A DNA stretch of 13,369 nt from Candidatus Methanogaster sp. UBA203. Lineage in GTDB: Archaea > Halobacteriota > Methanosarcinia > Methanosarcinales > Methanogasteraceae. The stretch's first letter is position 1. The number at the start of each line of letters is the position of its first letter. Below, piece after piece: positions 1 through 6,670 of this stretch. The notes beneath the pieces were generated by a model. That model ran no database searches and was not told the origin of the DNA. It saw only the letters and a program-made list of their open reading frames with translations. The translations under genes and the position numbers were made by a program. The stretch covers positions 1-13,369 of the forward strand of contig DASC01000193.1 in the NCBI GenBank assembly GCA_002503595.1, written 5' to 3'.

Positions 1-88
1 GGTGTGGGGTTCAGTTCTGAGGTGGTGGATAGCCTTTCCTCAGGCTGGATTTTCACCAGCTGGCGAGTATGAACTTTGCTCGGCGCAC
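1..88 (-). mobile_element. Probable 5' end of a group II intron (partial, runs off the window)
   Basis: Read on the minus strand from position 88, the sequence begins GTGCGCCG, which fits the GUGYG 5' consensus of group II introns. It continues into two adjacent hairpins: GCTGG/CCAGC (44-48 with 56-60), whose loop region reads GGTGAAAATCC like the common domain I motif, and CTGAGG/CCTCAG (17-22 with 38-43). Homology between the repeat copy at 89-178 and the copy near 13234 stops exactly at this base, so 88/89 behaves as an insertion junction. No reverse transcriptase can be seen because only 88 nt lie inside the window. Another mobile element with the same terminal bases is possible. Confidence 0.42.
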
Positions 89-178
89 CTGTGTCCTCTG
101 TGGTTTTCCGAAACTTTATTTCGAAAATATCAAATGTCTCCGGGGTTTTGGTCACCGCAACGCGAATACCAAAGACCC
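89..178 (+). repeat. Dispersed repeat, copy A (5' part missing)
   Basis: About 90 nt running from CTGTGTCCTCTGTGG to ATACCAAAGACCC match 13234-13324 in the same orientation, with under ten substitutions and a few 1-2 nt indels. The palindromic half present upstream in the right-hand copy is absent here. It is replaced at 88/89 by the intron-like sequence. Confidence 0.85.
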
Positions 179-391
179 GATTATTCTTTGGTACGCAGTG
201 GCATCGTCATCACTATCATCGTGGCTGGCGCGCAGGGTGTGACTGCGCCGTGTGGGTGGGTGTATGGTAGGTCAGTATAGGATACTCCCAGCCATCGCGC
301 TGCCGAGACTCCTTGCTGGACTGAAAACATAAACCCACTCCCCGCGGGCGGGATAGAAACGAGGAGGAATCCGTCATCCCAATTTCGTCAG

Positions 392-422
392 CAAAGGTGA
401 AAGGAGGCGTTTTCCACCTTTG
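392..422. other. Hairpin CAAAGGTG/CACCTTTG
   Basis: A perfect 8-bp inverted repeat (392-399 with 415-422) encloses a 15-nt loop that contains an AAAGGAGG-like tract. It could form an RNA hairpin in either direction. There is no adjacent gene for it to regulate, so its function is unknown. Confidence 0.4.
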
Positions 423-456
423 TCCGCACAGCACAATACGTGCCAAGTGTAAGTAA

Positions 457-473
457 TTATTAATCATTAATAA
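457..473. terminator. AT-only palindrome TTATTAATCATTAATAA, possible terminator
   Basis: A perfect 8+1+8 palindrome lies 10 nt downstream of the PUA-gene stop. On the plus strand it is followed by a T5 tract (476-480), so it could stop rightward transcription coming from the repeat/intron side before it runs antisense into the PUA gene. On the minus strand no T-tract follows. A protein-binding site is an alternative. Confidence 0.35.
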
Positions 474-482
474 ACTTTTTGG

Positions 483-977
483 TTATCGTGTTACTTCCCA
501 GATGGCATCACCGACATAGTGCAGGGATTTGACCGCCTTTCCGGAATCGCCGATCATCTCGTCTCCTGAAATGAGTGCACGCCCGATCGCAAGTGCTTTT
601 CTGTGCGCCTCCTCGATTACGATCACGAGATCCCCTGCCTTGATACCGGGATCGGCGTGCACGATTCCCGGGCGCATCACATCAGCACCGTTCACCACGA
701 ATCTGGTGGCACCAGCATCCACCACAACGATGCGCGCCTCTGGCTTCACCTCAAGCGCACCTCGCACAGTGAGAAACGGCTCGCCATCTGGCATGAAGAT
801 CATCGGCACATCCTCGACGAGTATGATGTCACAAACATCGGTTGTAACCAGTTCAAACCGTTTTCCTTCGAACACACCCCCGATATCAGACGGATCGAAT
901 GCTTTTTCGAGTTCTTTCATGATCTTTTTCGCATCACTGCTTCGCAGGTAATGCCTCGATCTGGTATGGATTCCCAT
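483..977 (-). CDS. PUA-domain RNA-binding protein (MCT-1/COG2016-like)
   Basis: This 164-residue protein has an N-terminal pre-PUA region (about 1-70, beginning MGIHTRSRHYLRSSDAKKI) and a C-terminal PUA domain (about 75-160). The PUA hallmarks are visible: VVDAGATRFVVNGADVMRPG, then the strand following PGIKAGDLVIVIEE, and the closing GKAVKSLHYVGDAIWEV. Such stand-alone PUA proteins occur throughout archaea, are related to eukaryotic MCT-1, and are expected to bind structured RNA or the ribosome; the exact role in archaea is unsettled. A 33-codon upstream extension exists but would overlap dphB. The internal ATG at 977 is preferred because it matches the family N-terminus and sits about 27 nt from a TATA-like box. 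It is divergent from dphB across 52 nt. Confidence 0.85.
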   Translation of the reverse strand: MGIHTRSRHYLRSSDAKKIMKELEKAFDPSDIGGVFEGKRFELVTTDVCDIILVEDVPMIFMPDGEPFLTVRGALEVKPEARIVVVDAGATRFVVNGADVMRPGIVHADPGIKAGDLVIVIEEAHRKALAIGRALISGDEMIGDSGKAVKSLHYVGDAIWEVTR

Positions 978-998
978 GATCTCAATTCTGCGGTGCAA

Positions 999-1010
999 CT
1001 TAAATAAATT
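999..1010. promoter_or_regulatory. Shared bidirectional TATA-like box (PUA / dphB)
   Basis: The only AT-rich tract in the 52-nt divergent spacer is CTTAAATAAATT. Its centre is about 26 nt before the dphB ATG (1030) and about 27 nt before the PUA ATG (977). That is the archaeal TATA-to-start distance, so both mRNAs could be leaderless. No clear SD precedes either start. Confidence 0.5.
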
Positions 1011-1029
1011 GGCGCAGAGATCAGACTCG

Positions 1030-1812
1030 ATGTTAACGTTTGTCGGTCTCGGGCTATACGATGAAGAGGATATCACCTTGAAAGGCGTCAGAGCGATAAA
1101 AGATGCTGATATGGTGTTTGCCGAGTTTTACACATCGAAGATGATGGGAACGACCATAGAGCGCATGGAATCGCTATACCAGACGAAGATCACAACGCTT
1201 TCACGAGGTGAGATCGAGACGGATCCGGCATGGCTGCACCATGCGATCGACCGGAATGTGGTGCTGCTATCAGGAGGGGATCCGATGGTCTCGACGACGC
1301 ATATCGATCTACGCCTGCGCGCATCCGATCTCGGTATTGCGACGGTGATCGTTCACGGAACCTCGATTGCGTCTGCGGCAGCAGGTCTTGCTGGCTTGCA
1401 GAACTACCGATTCGGAAAGTCTGCAACCATCCCGTTCCCGTACACGGTCCGGTCAAAGACGGTCGTTTCAGAGACTCCGTATAACACAGTTCTCTTAAAC
1501 CGCGATAACGACCTTCATACGATGCTCTTTCTCGATATCGATCCTCTAAAGGGGTTTATGACAATTTCAGAGGCGGCTCAATTGTTGATGCAGGTTGATG
1601 AGCGCGGGCTGCTCGACCGCGCTCTCGGCATCGGGATCGCACGGGCAGGATCGCCTGATGTCGTGGTGAAGTGCGACTATCTACGCGACCTCGCCGGGTC
1701 TGACTTTGGTGCGCCCATGCACCTGCTGATCGTTCCGGCAGGTCTGCACCAGATGGAGGCGGAGGCGCTCGTCCGGTTTGCGGGCGCGCCAGAGGAGATA
1801 ATCGAGCGATAG
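1030..1812 (+). CDS. dphB: Diphthine synthase
   Basis: DphB is a cytosolic SAM-dependent methyltransferase of the tetrapyrrole-methylase fold. It methylates the modified histidine of translation elongation factor 2 during diphthamide synthesis. The 260-residue product has the family length and order: an N-terminal LTFVGLGLYDEEDITLKG, then ADMVFAEFYTSKM, the SAM-site glycine motif LLSGGDPMVSTTHIDLRLRA, VIHG/SIASAAAGLAGLQNYRFG, the conserved IPFPYTV, and a C-terminal MHLLIVPAGLHQMEAEAL. The ATG at 1030 is chosen over an in-frame upstream extension because homology begins there and the TATA-like box is correctly placed for a leaderless start. The nifU-like gene follows after 57 nt and may be co-transcribed. 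Confidence 0.95.
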   Translation: MLTFVGLGLYDEEDITLKGVRAIKDADMVFAEFYTSKMMGTTIERMESLYQTKITTLSRGEIETDPAWLHHAIDRNVVLLSGGDPMVSTTHIDLRLRASDLGIATVIVHGTSIASAAAGLAGLQNYRFGKSATIPFPYTVRSKTVVSETPYNTVLLNRDNDLHTMLFLDIDPLKGFMTISEAAQLLMQVDERGLLDRALGIGIARAGSPDVVVKCDYLRDLAGSDFGAPMHLLIVPAGLHQMEAEALVRFAGAPEEIIER

Positions 1813-1854
1813 ATTTACAAACAGGTGCAGAAATTACTCATGAAACGGAATGAA

Positions 1855-1861
1855 AAGGAGG
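1855..1861 (+). promoter_or_regulatory. Strong SD (AAGGAGG) that selects a TTG start
   Basis: AAGGAGG ends 8 nt before an in-frame TTG at 1870. The earlier in-frame GTG (1825) and ATG (1840) lack comparable SD sites. Starting at 1870 also gives the normal length of a one-domain NifU-type protein. Confidence 0.6.
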
Positions 1862-1869
1862 AAAAGATA

Positions 1870-2100
1870 TTGGCTAATATAAAAGAGAAGGTTGAACCTG
1901 TGATCGAGAAGATCAGACCGATGCTGCAGGCAGACGGCGGCGATATCGAACTGGTCGACGTCGAGGACGATGGCACAGTGAAGGTGCGGCTTGTTGGCGC
2001 ATGTTCTGGCTGTGCCATGTCGCAGTACACGCTGAAACTCGGTGTCGAGCGGCTGCTTATGAAGGAAGTTGCTGAAGTGAAGTGCGTTGAGGCAGTATGA
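1870..2100 (+). CDS. NifU C-terminal-domain Fe-S scaffold protein
   Basis: This 76-residue one-domain protein of the NifU-C/Nfu type can assemble or carry an Fe-S cluster for delivery to apo-proteins. It has the characteristic helix (IRPMLQADGGDIELVDVEDDG) and the CxxC motif in VRLVGACSGCAMS (Cys45 and Cys48 with the TTG start), followed by an amphipathic C-terminal helix ending near EVKCVEAV. The TTG at 1870 is preferred because of the SD 8 nt upstream; starting at the GTG at 1825 would add 15 charged residues not expected in the family. The stop overlaps the next start as ATGA, so translation is coupled to the NifB-type radical SAM enzyme, a plausible client for Fe-S clusters. Confidence 0.85.
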   Translation: MANIKEKVEPVIEKIRPMLQADGGDIELVDVEDDGTVKVRLVGACSGCAMSQYTLKLGVERLLMKEVAEVKCVEAV

Positions 2101-2987
2101 CCTCAGAAGAGTACCGTGTAGCAAAGATCGACGGCAGGGATGTGCCATGGGATCCGTCCCAGCTAAGGCAGATCCAGGAGCATCCATGTTTCAACGCGGG
2201 CGCATGTCACGCGTTCGGGCGGATGCATCTCGCTGTCGCGCCGAAGTGTAACATCCAGTGTAACTACTGTATCAGGGAGTTTGACTGCGTAAACGAGAGC
2301 AGACCAGGTGTTACAAGTCAGGTGTTATCTCCGGAAGAGGCGGTCGAGCGTGTCAGGGACGTGATCAGGGACTTTCCTTATGTCAAGGTGATCGGGATTG
2401 CAGGTCCTGGAGAGCCGCTTTTTAACGATGAAACGTTCGAAACGCTCCAGCTCCTAAAAGAAGATTTTCCGCATCTGATCAAATGTTTCAGCACCAACGG
2501 ACTCCTGCTGCCAGAGAAAGTCGATCTGCTCAAGGATCTTGGAGTCTCGAACGTCACGGTGACCCTGAGTGCGGTCGATCCTGAGATCGGCGAGAAGATA
2601 TATTCGTTTGTAAATTATCACGGAAAGAAGTATACAGGAAGAGAGGCTGCGGAAATCCTGCTTGAGAACCAATTGAAAGGATTGGAGAGATCCGTTGAAC
2701 TGGGGTTGATCACGAAGGTGAATACGGTCCTCATACCGACGATCAATGATCATCACATCATCGATGTCGCAAAGAAGATCAGGGGGCTTGGGGTTTACCT
2801 GCAGAACATCATGCCACTGATCCCGCAGTACAAGTTTGCAGACATCACGCCGCCAACGCTATCGGAGAAGCGTGCCATGCAAGATGAATGCAGCAAGATC
2901 ACCAAGCAGATGCGGCACTGTAGACAGTGTCGGGCTGACGCGATCGGGCGGCTGGGCGAGGATGTGCAGGAGAAGTATTACAAGTGA
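2097..2987 (+). CDS. nifB: NifB-type radical SAM protein (NifB-co synthase-like)
   Basis: NifB fuses two [4Fe-4S] units with a SAM-derived carbide to make the 8Fe precursor of nitrogenase cofactors. The 296-residue product matches the compact archaeal NifB without a NafY-like C-terminal domain. It has HPCFN, HLAVAPKCNIQCNYC with the radical-SAM triad C51/C55/C58, the diagnostic FDCVNESRPGVTS, GIAGPGEPLFN, KCFSTNGLLL and NIMPLIPQ. The extra cysteines expected for the accessory clusters are present at C31, C64 and C130, and at the C-terminal CRQCRADAIG (C275, C278). It overlaps the NifU-like gene by ATGA. No nitrogenase structural gene is in the window, so a role outside nitrogen fixation is possible; the identification rests on motifs read by eye. 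Confidence 0.82.
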   Translation: MTSEEYRVAKIDGRDVPWDPSQLRQIQEHPCFNAGACHAFGRMHLAVAPKCNIQCNYCIREFDCVNESRPGVTSQVLSPEEAVERVRDVIRDFPYVKVIGIAGPGEPLFNDETFETLQLLKEDFPHLIKCFSTNGLLLPEKVDLLKDLGVSNVTVTLSAVDPEIGEKIYSFVNYHGKKYTGREAAEILLENQLKGLERSVELGLITKVNTVLIPTINDHHIIDVAKKIRGLGVYLQNIMPLIPQYKFADITPPTLSEKRAMQDECSKITKQMRHCRQCRADAIGRLGEDVQEKYYK

Positions 2988-3082
2988 TGTGGGAAGCGGG
3001 GGTTTGGAATTAAATTGTCGAGACAGCAGACGTTTAAGTTCGCAATAAAACTCTTCTGCCGGTGTGAATCTCGATCGTGGCA

Positions 3083-3790
3083 TCAAACCGGCTCTCTGGA
3101 GTTTTTGCGTTCTTGGGCGGATGATATATCCAACCCCGGATCCTTCGCCCCCACCTCAGCAAACGCCCGCGCACGCCTGAGACACGATTCGCAGACCCCG
3201 CACGGCAGGTCGCCTGACTCGTAGCACGACCACGACAGCCCGAGCGGCGCATCGATCGCCACTCCGAGACGGACGATTCCCGCCTTATCGAGGTTGATGA
3301 GCGGCGCGTCGATTGCAGGTGGCTTAAGTGTGCCGTATTCGAGCACCCGGTTGAACCGTTCAACGAATTCAGAAGAGTTATCCGGAAACGTTGCCGCCTC
3401 TTCAGCATCAAAACCGACCGTGATGAGATCATAGCCGCGATCCTCTGCATACCCTGCCGCAATCGACAGAAAGAGAAGATTTCTCGCCGGAACCCAGACG
3501 CGTCTCGCAGAATCCACGGAAGCCCCGCCGTCCAGTTCATGCTCTGCGAGCTCTGGCAGCGCGGACGCATCGGTGAGCGCACCACCAAAATTTCGGATCC
3601 ATGGCAGTTCGATCACCTCGTTGCGCACATCGAACTTGCGACAGATTATGGTTGCGTGCTCGATCTCTTTTGCTGCCGCCCGCTGCCCGTAATCGAATGT
3701 GAGCGCGAGAAGTTCCGAGCAGCGGTCATACGCGTGCTTGAATGCGACGCTTGAGTCGAGTCCTGCTGAGAGGAGGATTACTGATTTCAT
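3083..3790 (-). CDS. queC: 7-cyano-7-deazaguanine (preQ0) synthase
   Basis: QueC converts 7-carboxy-7-deazaguanine to preQ0 with ATP and ammonia. In archaea preQ0 is inserted into tRNA as the precursor of archaeosine. The 235-residue protein opens with the N-type ATP-pyrophosphatase P-loop LLSAGLDSS (residues 6-14). It contains TFDYGQRAAAKEIEHA, VPARNLLFLSIAAGYAE and the GFDAEEAATFPDNS region, and ends with a zinc site of four cysteines (C189, C197, C200, C203) in SCYESGDLPCGVCESC. The P-loop reads SAG where many homologues have SGG, a mild variation. Its ATG overlaps the stop of the upstream aldolase gene (ATGA), so the two are translationally coupled. It is convergent with nifB across 95 nt. 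Confidence 0.94.
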   Translation of the reverse strand: MKSVILLSAGLDSSVAFKHAYDRCSELLALTFDYGQRAAAKEIEHATIICRKFDVRNEVIELPWIRNFGGALTDASALPELAEHELDGGASVDSARRVWVPARNLLFLSIAAGYAEDRGYDLITVGFDAEEAATFPDNSSEFVERFNRVLEYGTLKPPAIDAPLINLDKAGIVRLGVAIDAPLGLSWSCYESGDLPCGVCESCLRRARAFAEVGAKDPGLDISSAQERKNSREPV

Positions 3791-4917
3791 GCTCGCATAT
3801 ATTCCCGCACGATCTCGGCAGACCCCTCGGATTTGAACGCTCTGATAAACTCGCCCGCCTCTTCGTACGCCCGATCCTCGAGTACCGCTACGGTCTCATC
3901 GTCGAGAGAATAAAGCTCCTTAAAAAACTCTTTTATCGCAAACTTGCTGTTCTTACCGAAGGTCTCGACATCGCTCTTCCCCTCTGCCGAATAATTCGCA
4001 ATCGTCCAGTCCCATATCCGCTGGTACAGGTCAAGCTGCTCTTCCTTGAGGACGTCCCAGACCAGATTCATCCAGAAGGTGCCGACGTTTCCCTTGATGA
4101 TATCGCCATGCGGGAACTGCTCCGCAATCATCCGCCGCGGCGTTCCTGTGATGCCGTGCTGTGCGATCCGCACATCAAGATTGTTATCCCGGAGTGCTTT
4201 TGCCACCTCTTTCGTCCGCGGGATATCGATGCTGACCTGCTCGATCGGGTTGCCGTCTTTGTCAAAGATATTTCCGTGTGTGCTGCCGTTTGCGATAGCA
4301 AGCACCTGCGGATATATTCCGGCATCATTTAGCGACCTGATAAAGACCACCGCTTCTTCAGGGGTTGTCAGAACCATTCCGGACTCGCCGGTTCTCCCGA
4401 TCTCGCCGACCTCGACCTCCAGCCCGAAATCGCTGCCACCCATCTCAGACTCGATGAACCGCGCAAGCTCGATCGTTGCATCGATGTTTGGTGCAAGCTC
4501 CTCTGCCGCGTCTCTCCCATCGAAATTGAAGAGATGCGAGGCATCGATCGCAAAACTGGTAAAACCGGCATCGATCTGCGCTGCGATCAGCTCCTTAACC
4601 GAATTGAGTTCTTCCACCGTCCCTTTCGTAACACCGATGTGATCCGCATGTAGCGCCCAGATATCAAGACCAACCGATCCTGCGGCTGCATAAGTCCGCA
4701 TCGAGAGTTCCGCAGGAGTAAGGCCTGTGTACCCGCCTTCAAGATTGCACTCTGACTTTGCCAGTTCGATTAAGATGGCGGAATCGAGATCCTTTGCGGA
4801 TCTGAAAATGCCTTTTGTTACACCGGGAATGATCCTGGTGTTGCACGCCATGATTATGCACTTTTCACCCTTCAAAGCGTTGAATATGACCGAGCCTGGT
4901 ATTGGATTATACCCCAT
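3787..4917 (-). CDS. Class II (zinc-dependent) fructose-bisphosphate aldolase family protein
   Basis: This 376-residue class II aldolase-family protein is expected to cleave or form fructose 1,6-bisphosphate, or a related ketose bisphosphate, from DHAP and an aldehyde. Visible motifs are the metal-binding ALHADHIG (H90, D92, H93), GLEVEVGEIG, ANGSTHGNIF with a candidate zinc histidine, QHGITGTP at the usual HGGSGS position, and IKGNVGTFWMN. It is longer than typical class IIA/B enzymes, mainly at the C-terminus. The start at 4917 is chosen because AGGTGATC (4921-4928) precedes it at good spacing; an in-frame ATG at 4947 would add ten residues. It is coupled to queC by ATGA overlap, a pairing with no obvious metabolic logic. 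The tagatose-bisphosphate aldolase subfamily is an alternative. Confidence 0.8.
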   Translation of the reverse strand: MGYNPIPGSVIFNALKGEKCIIMACNTRIIPGVTKGIFRSAKDLDSAILIELAKSECNLEGGYTGLTPAELSMRTYAAAGSVGLDIWALHADHIGVTKGTVEELNSVKELIAAQIDAGFTSFAIDASHLFNFDGRDAAEELAPNIDATIELARFIESEMGGSDFGLEVEVGEIGRTGESGMVLTTPEEAVVFIRSLNDAGIYPQVLAIANGSTHGNIFDKDGNPIEQVSIDIPRTKEVAKALRDNNLDVRIAQHGITGTPRRMIAEQFPHGDIIKGNVGTFWMNLVWDVLKEEQLDLYQRIWDWTIANYSAEGKSDVETFGKNSKFAIKEFFKELYSLDDETVAVLEDRAYEEAGEFIRAFKSEGSAEIVREYMRA

Positions 4918-4920
4918 AAA

Positions 4921-4958
4921 GATCACCTGCCCCATATTTGGGCTCATGCATTAATACT
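4921..4958 (-). promoter_or_regulatory. Promoter and SD of the aldolase-queC operon
   Basis: On the minus strand, AGTATTAAT (4950-4958) is a TATA-like box centred near 4954, predicting transcription start near 4928. The leader would then be about ten bases and begin with the SD AGGTGATC (4921-4928). This arrangement supports the ATG at 4917 over the one at 4947. Confidence 0.45.
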
Positions 4959-5051
4959 TTTCCTCTGGTCTTCGGTTGGGGATCACGAATGTTATGTAAG
5001 CACAACTGCCAGAATGAGACACTATCGATCTGAAAAGTCATTTACACGATT

Positions 5052-5123
5052 AATCTGCGTAATCCGTGTTAATCAGTGGCAAATAAAACTTTTAGCCACA
5101 GATTAACACCGATTTCACTGATT
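5052..5123. repeat. Imperfect palindromic intergenic repeat
   Basis: AATCCGTGTTAATCAGTGGC (5061-5080) pairs with 5095-5114 at 18 of 20 positions around a 14-nt AT-rich loop. Weaker pairing extends outward on both sides. The sequence type (AATCTGYGTTAATCTGTGGC) resembles intergenic palindromes seen dispersed in many environmental genomes. It lies between purA and the aldolase promoter in a 290-nt gene-free stretch and shares no sequence with the terminal repeats of this window. Confidence 0.7.
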
Positions 5124-5180
5124 CCGGAAGTCCAATCGTACCAGTGTTTGCAGGATTGGCGTCATGTTTTTCAACCGACC

Positions 5181-5197
5181 AGAAGAAATTAAAAAAA
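5181..5197 (-). terminator. T-rich terminator downstream of purA
   Basis: Read on the minus strand, the 10-27 nt after the purA stop contain TTTTTTTAATTTCTTCT. Oligo-T tracts without an obligatory hairpin are the usual archaeal intrinsic termination signal. Confidence 0.5.
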
Positions 5198-5207
5198 CTC
5201 CTCCCCA

Positions 5208-6476
5208 TCACTCTACAAAGAGCACCTGACTCCGCTTCGGACCGATCGAGACGATCCCGATGCCAACTCCGAGAATCTCCTCGATCCTGTGCACATAATC
5301 CTTTGCAGCGGCAGGCAGGTCGGAAAACGCATCCACCGAAGTGATATCCTCGCACCAGCCGTCCATGGTCTCATATACAGGAACACATCGCGCAAGATCG
5401 GATGAAAGTATTGGGGGGTGCTCGATCAGCTTGCCATCCAGTTCATAGCCGGTGCAGATGCTGATCGGGTCGAGCCCGTCGAGAACGTCCAGTTTTGTCA
5501 GTGCAATGCTCGTGTACGCATTGAGTTCTACGCTTTTTCTCGCAAGCGGAGCATCGAACCAGCCGCACCGCCGCGGTCGACCTGTGGTGGTGCCAAACTC
5601 AGCCCCGGCTTTCCGGAGCGTCTCCCCGATCTCGCCGTGATCTTCGGTCGGTAGCGGACCCTCCCCGACCCGCGTGATGTACGCCTTGACGATACCGATC
5701 ACGTGATCGACCCGGGTCGGTCCGACTCCGAGATATGTACATGCGCTTCCCGCCACAGTGCTTGAGGAGGTCACGTACTTCTGAGTGCCGTGGATGATAT
5801 CGAGGTGCGCACCCTGCGCACCCTCCGCAAGCACGTCCCTGCCGGAATCGAGCGCACGGTTCAGTTCATGCGAGACATCGGTGATGTACGGCTCAAGCGT
5901 AGCGCCGTATCCGGTATAATCAGAGATGCTTCCGCGCACCACACCGGGATCGCCTCCGAGATCGATGATCGCACGCTCCTTCTGGGGCGCAAGTTCGTCC
6001 ATGAGTCGGGGAAAAGCATCCCTGTTGGCGAGATCTGCCAGCCGCACCTCGTCCCGCGAGATCTTGTCGATATACGCAAATCCGATGCCGCGGGCGGTTG
6101 TCCCGATCTTTTTGGTCCGTCTCTGCTCGCGCAGTTTGTCCATCTCGATATGGTATGGCATGATGATGCTTGCTTTCGCATCGATCCCGAGTTTCTCCGG
6201 GGTTATCTCGATGCCGGCACTTCTGAGCATCTCGATCTCCTGAATAAGTACTATCGGATCGACAACCACGCCGGGACCGATCAGGAGGCGGGAATCAGTG
6301 AGAACACCTGACGGGATCAGGTGGAGTTTGTAGGTGTCGTCACCGACGATCACAGTGTGTCCTGCGTTATTTCCGCCCTGGAACCTGACAACGAGATCAT
6401 AATCCTTGCCCAGGACATCGACGATCTTTCCCTTGCCCTCGTCGCCGAACTGAGCTCCTGTGATGATGGTGAACAT
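5208..6476 (-). CDS. purA: Adenylosuccinate synthetase
   Basis: PurA joins IMP and aspartate with GTP hydrolysis, the first committed step from IMP to AMP. The 422-residue protein has the full bacterial-type length. The N-terminal GTP-binding loop GAQFGDEGKGKIVD is followed by VVRFQGGNNAGHTV, the IMP/catalytic region near GTTARGIGFAYIDK, EGAQGAHLDIIHGT, and the conserved TTGRPRRCGWFDA. The start (MFTIITGAQ) coincides with the beginning of family homology; AGGA precedes the ATG by 3 nt, and a palindromic TATA-like element lies about 26 nt upstream. It appears monocistronic, with an oligo-T tract after the stop. Confidence 0.96.
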   Translation of the reverse strand: MFTIITGAQFGDEGKGKIVDVLGKDYDLVVRFQGGNNAGHTVIVGDDTYKLHLIPSGVLTDSRLLIGPGVVVDPIVLIQEIEMLRSAGIEITPEKLGIDAKASIIMPYHIEMDKLREQRRTKKIGTTARGIGFAYIDKISRDEVRLADLANRDAFPRLMDELAPQKERAIIDLGGDPGVVRGSISDYTGYGATLEPYITDVSHELNRALDSGRDVLAEGAQGAHLDIIHGTQKYVTSSSTVAGSACTYLGVGPTRVDHVIGIVKAYITRVGEGPLPTEDHGEIGETLRKAGAEFGTTTGRPRRCGWFDAPLARKSVELNAYTSIALTKLDVLDGLDPISICTGYELDGKLIEHPPILSSDLARCVPVYETMDGWCEDITSVDAFSDLPAAAKDYVHRIEEILGVGIGIVSIGPKRSQVLFVE

Positions 6477-6496
6477 ATTCCTGATTATGGTGCCTT

Positions 6497-6510
6497 GAGT
6501 TTGTAAACTC
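6497..6510 (-). promoter_or_regulatory. purA TATA-like element inside a palindrome (GAGTTT-GT-AAACTC)
   Basis: A 6+2+6 inverted repeat is centred about 27 nt upstream of the purA ATG. Its core TTTACAAA on the minus strand could serve as the TATA box of a leaderless transcript. The symmetry could also be an operator, in which case binding would block TBP. Confidence 0.35.
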
Positions 6511-6670
6511 TTTGGGCGAAAACGTCGAGACTTTTTGAGGGGACTGTCAACTTGCTCGGCGTCGCATCGAAAGTCTGGTTATTTCAATGTGCTTATTTAC
6601 CGCGAAGGGCACCGTCTAAAATTCCGGTACTGCCATACCATACGATAGTTTATCATAGTAGGCGATAACA

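Larger units (their letters stand above)
179..482. other. Non-coding stretch, structured but no supported gene
   Basis: No frame has a convincing protein here. An 83-codon frame on the minus strand (216-467) has unstructured, low-quality sequence. The stretch holds a GC-rich segment (about 335-350), a GAGGAGG tract near 360 with no start codon placed to use it, an 8-bp hairpin (392-422) and an AT-only palindrome (457-473). It separates the repeat from the end of the PUA gene. Confidence 0.5.

Noticed and set aside
2..280. 92-codon open frame across the intron-like end and repeat
   Set aside because: It crosses the insertion junction at 88/89 and the dispersed repeat, and its sequence has no protein-like features.
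329..360. Single CRISPR-like repeat (GC-rich palindrome CCCGCGGGCGGG followed by ATAGAAAC)
   Set aside because: The ending resembles some archaeal CRISPR repeats, but there is only one copy, with no spacers and no cas genes.
529..951. 140-codon plus-strand frame opposite the PUA gene
   Set aside because: The Ser/Thr-rich translation is typical of an antisense shadow; the PUA motifs fix the coding strand.
4046..4642. 198-codon plus-strand frame inside the aldolase gene
   Set aside because: It is Ser/Pro-rich antisense translation of a conserved enzyme; the aldolase motifs lie on the other strand.
5790..6311. 173-codon plus-strand frame inside purA
   Set aside because: It is antisense to a full-length, motif-complete purA and has no independent support.
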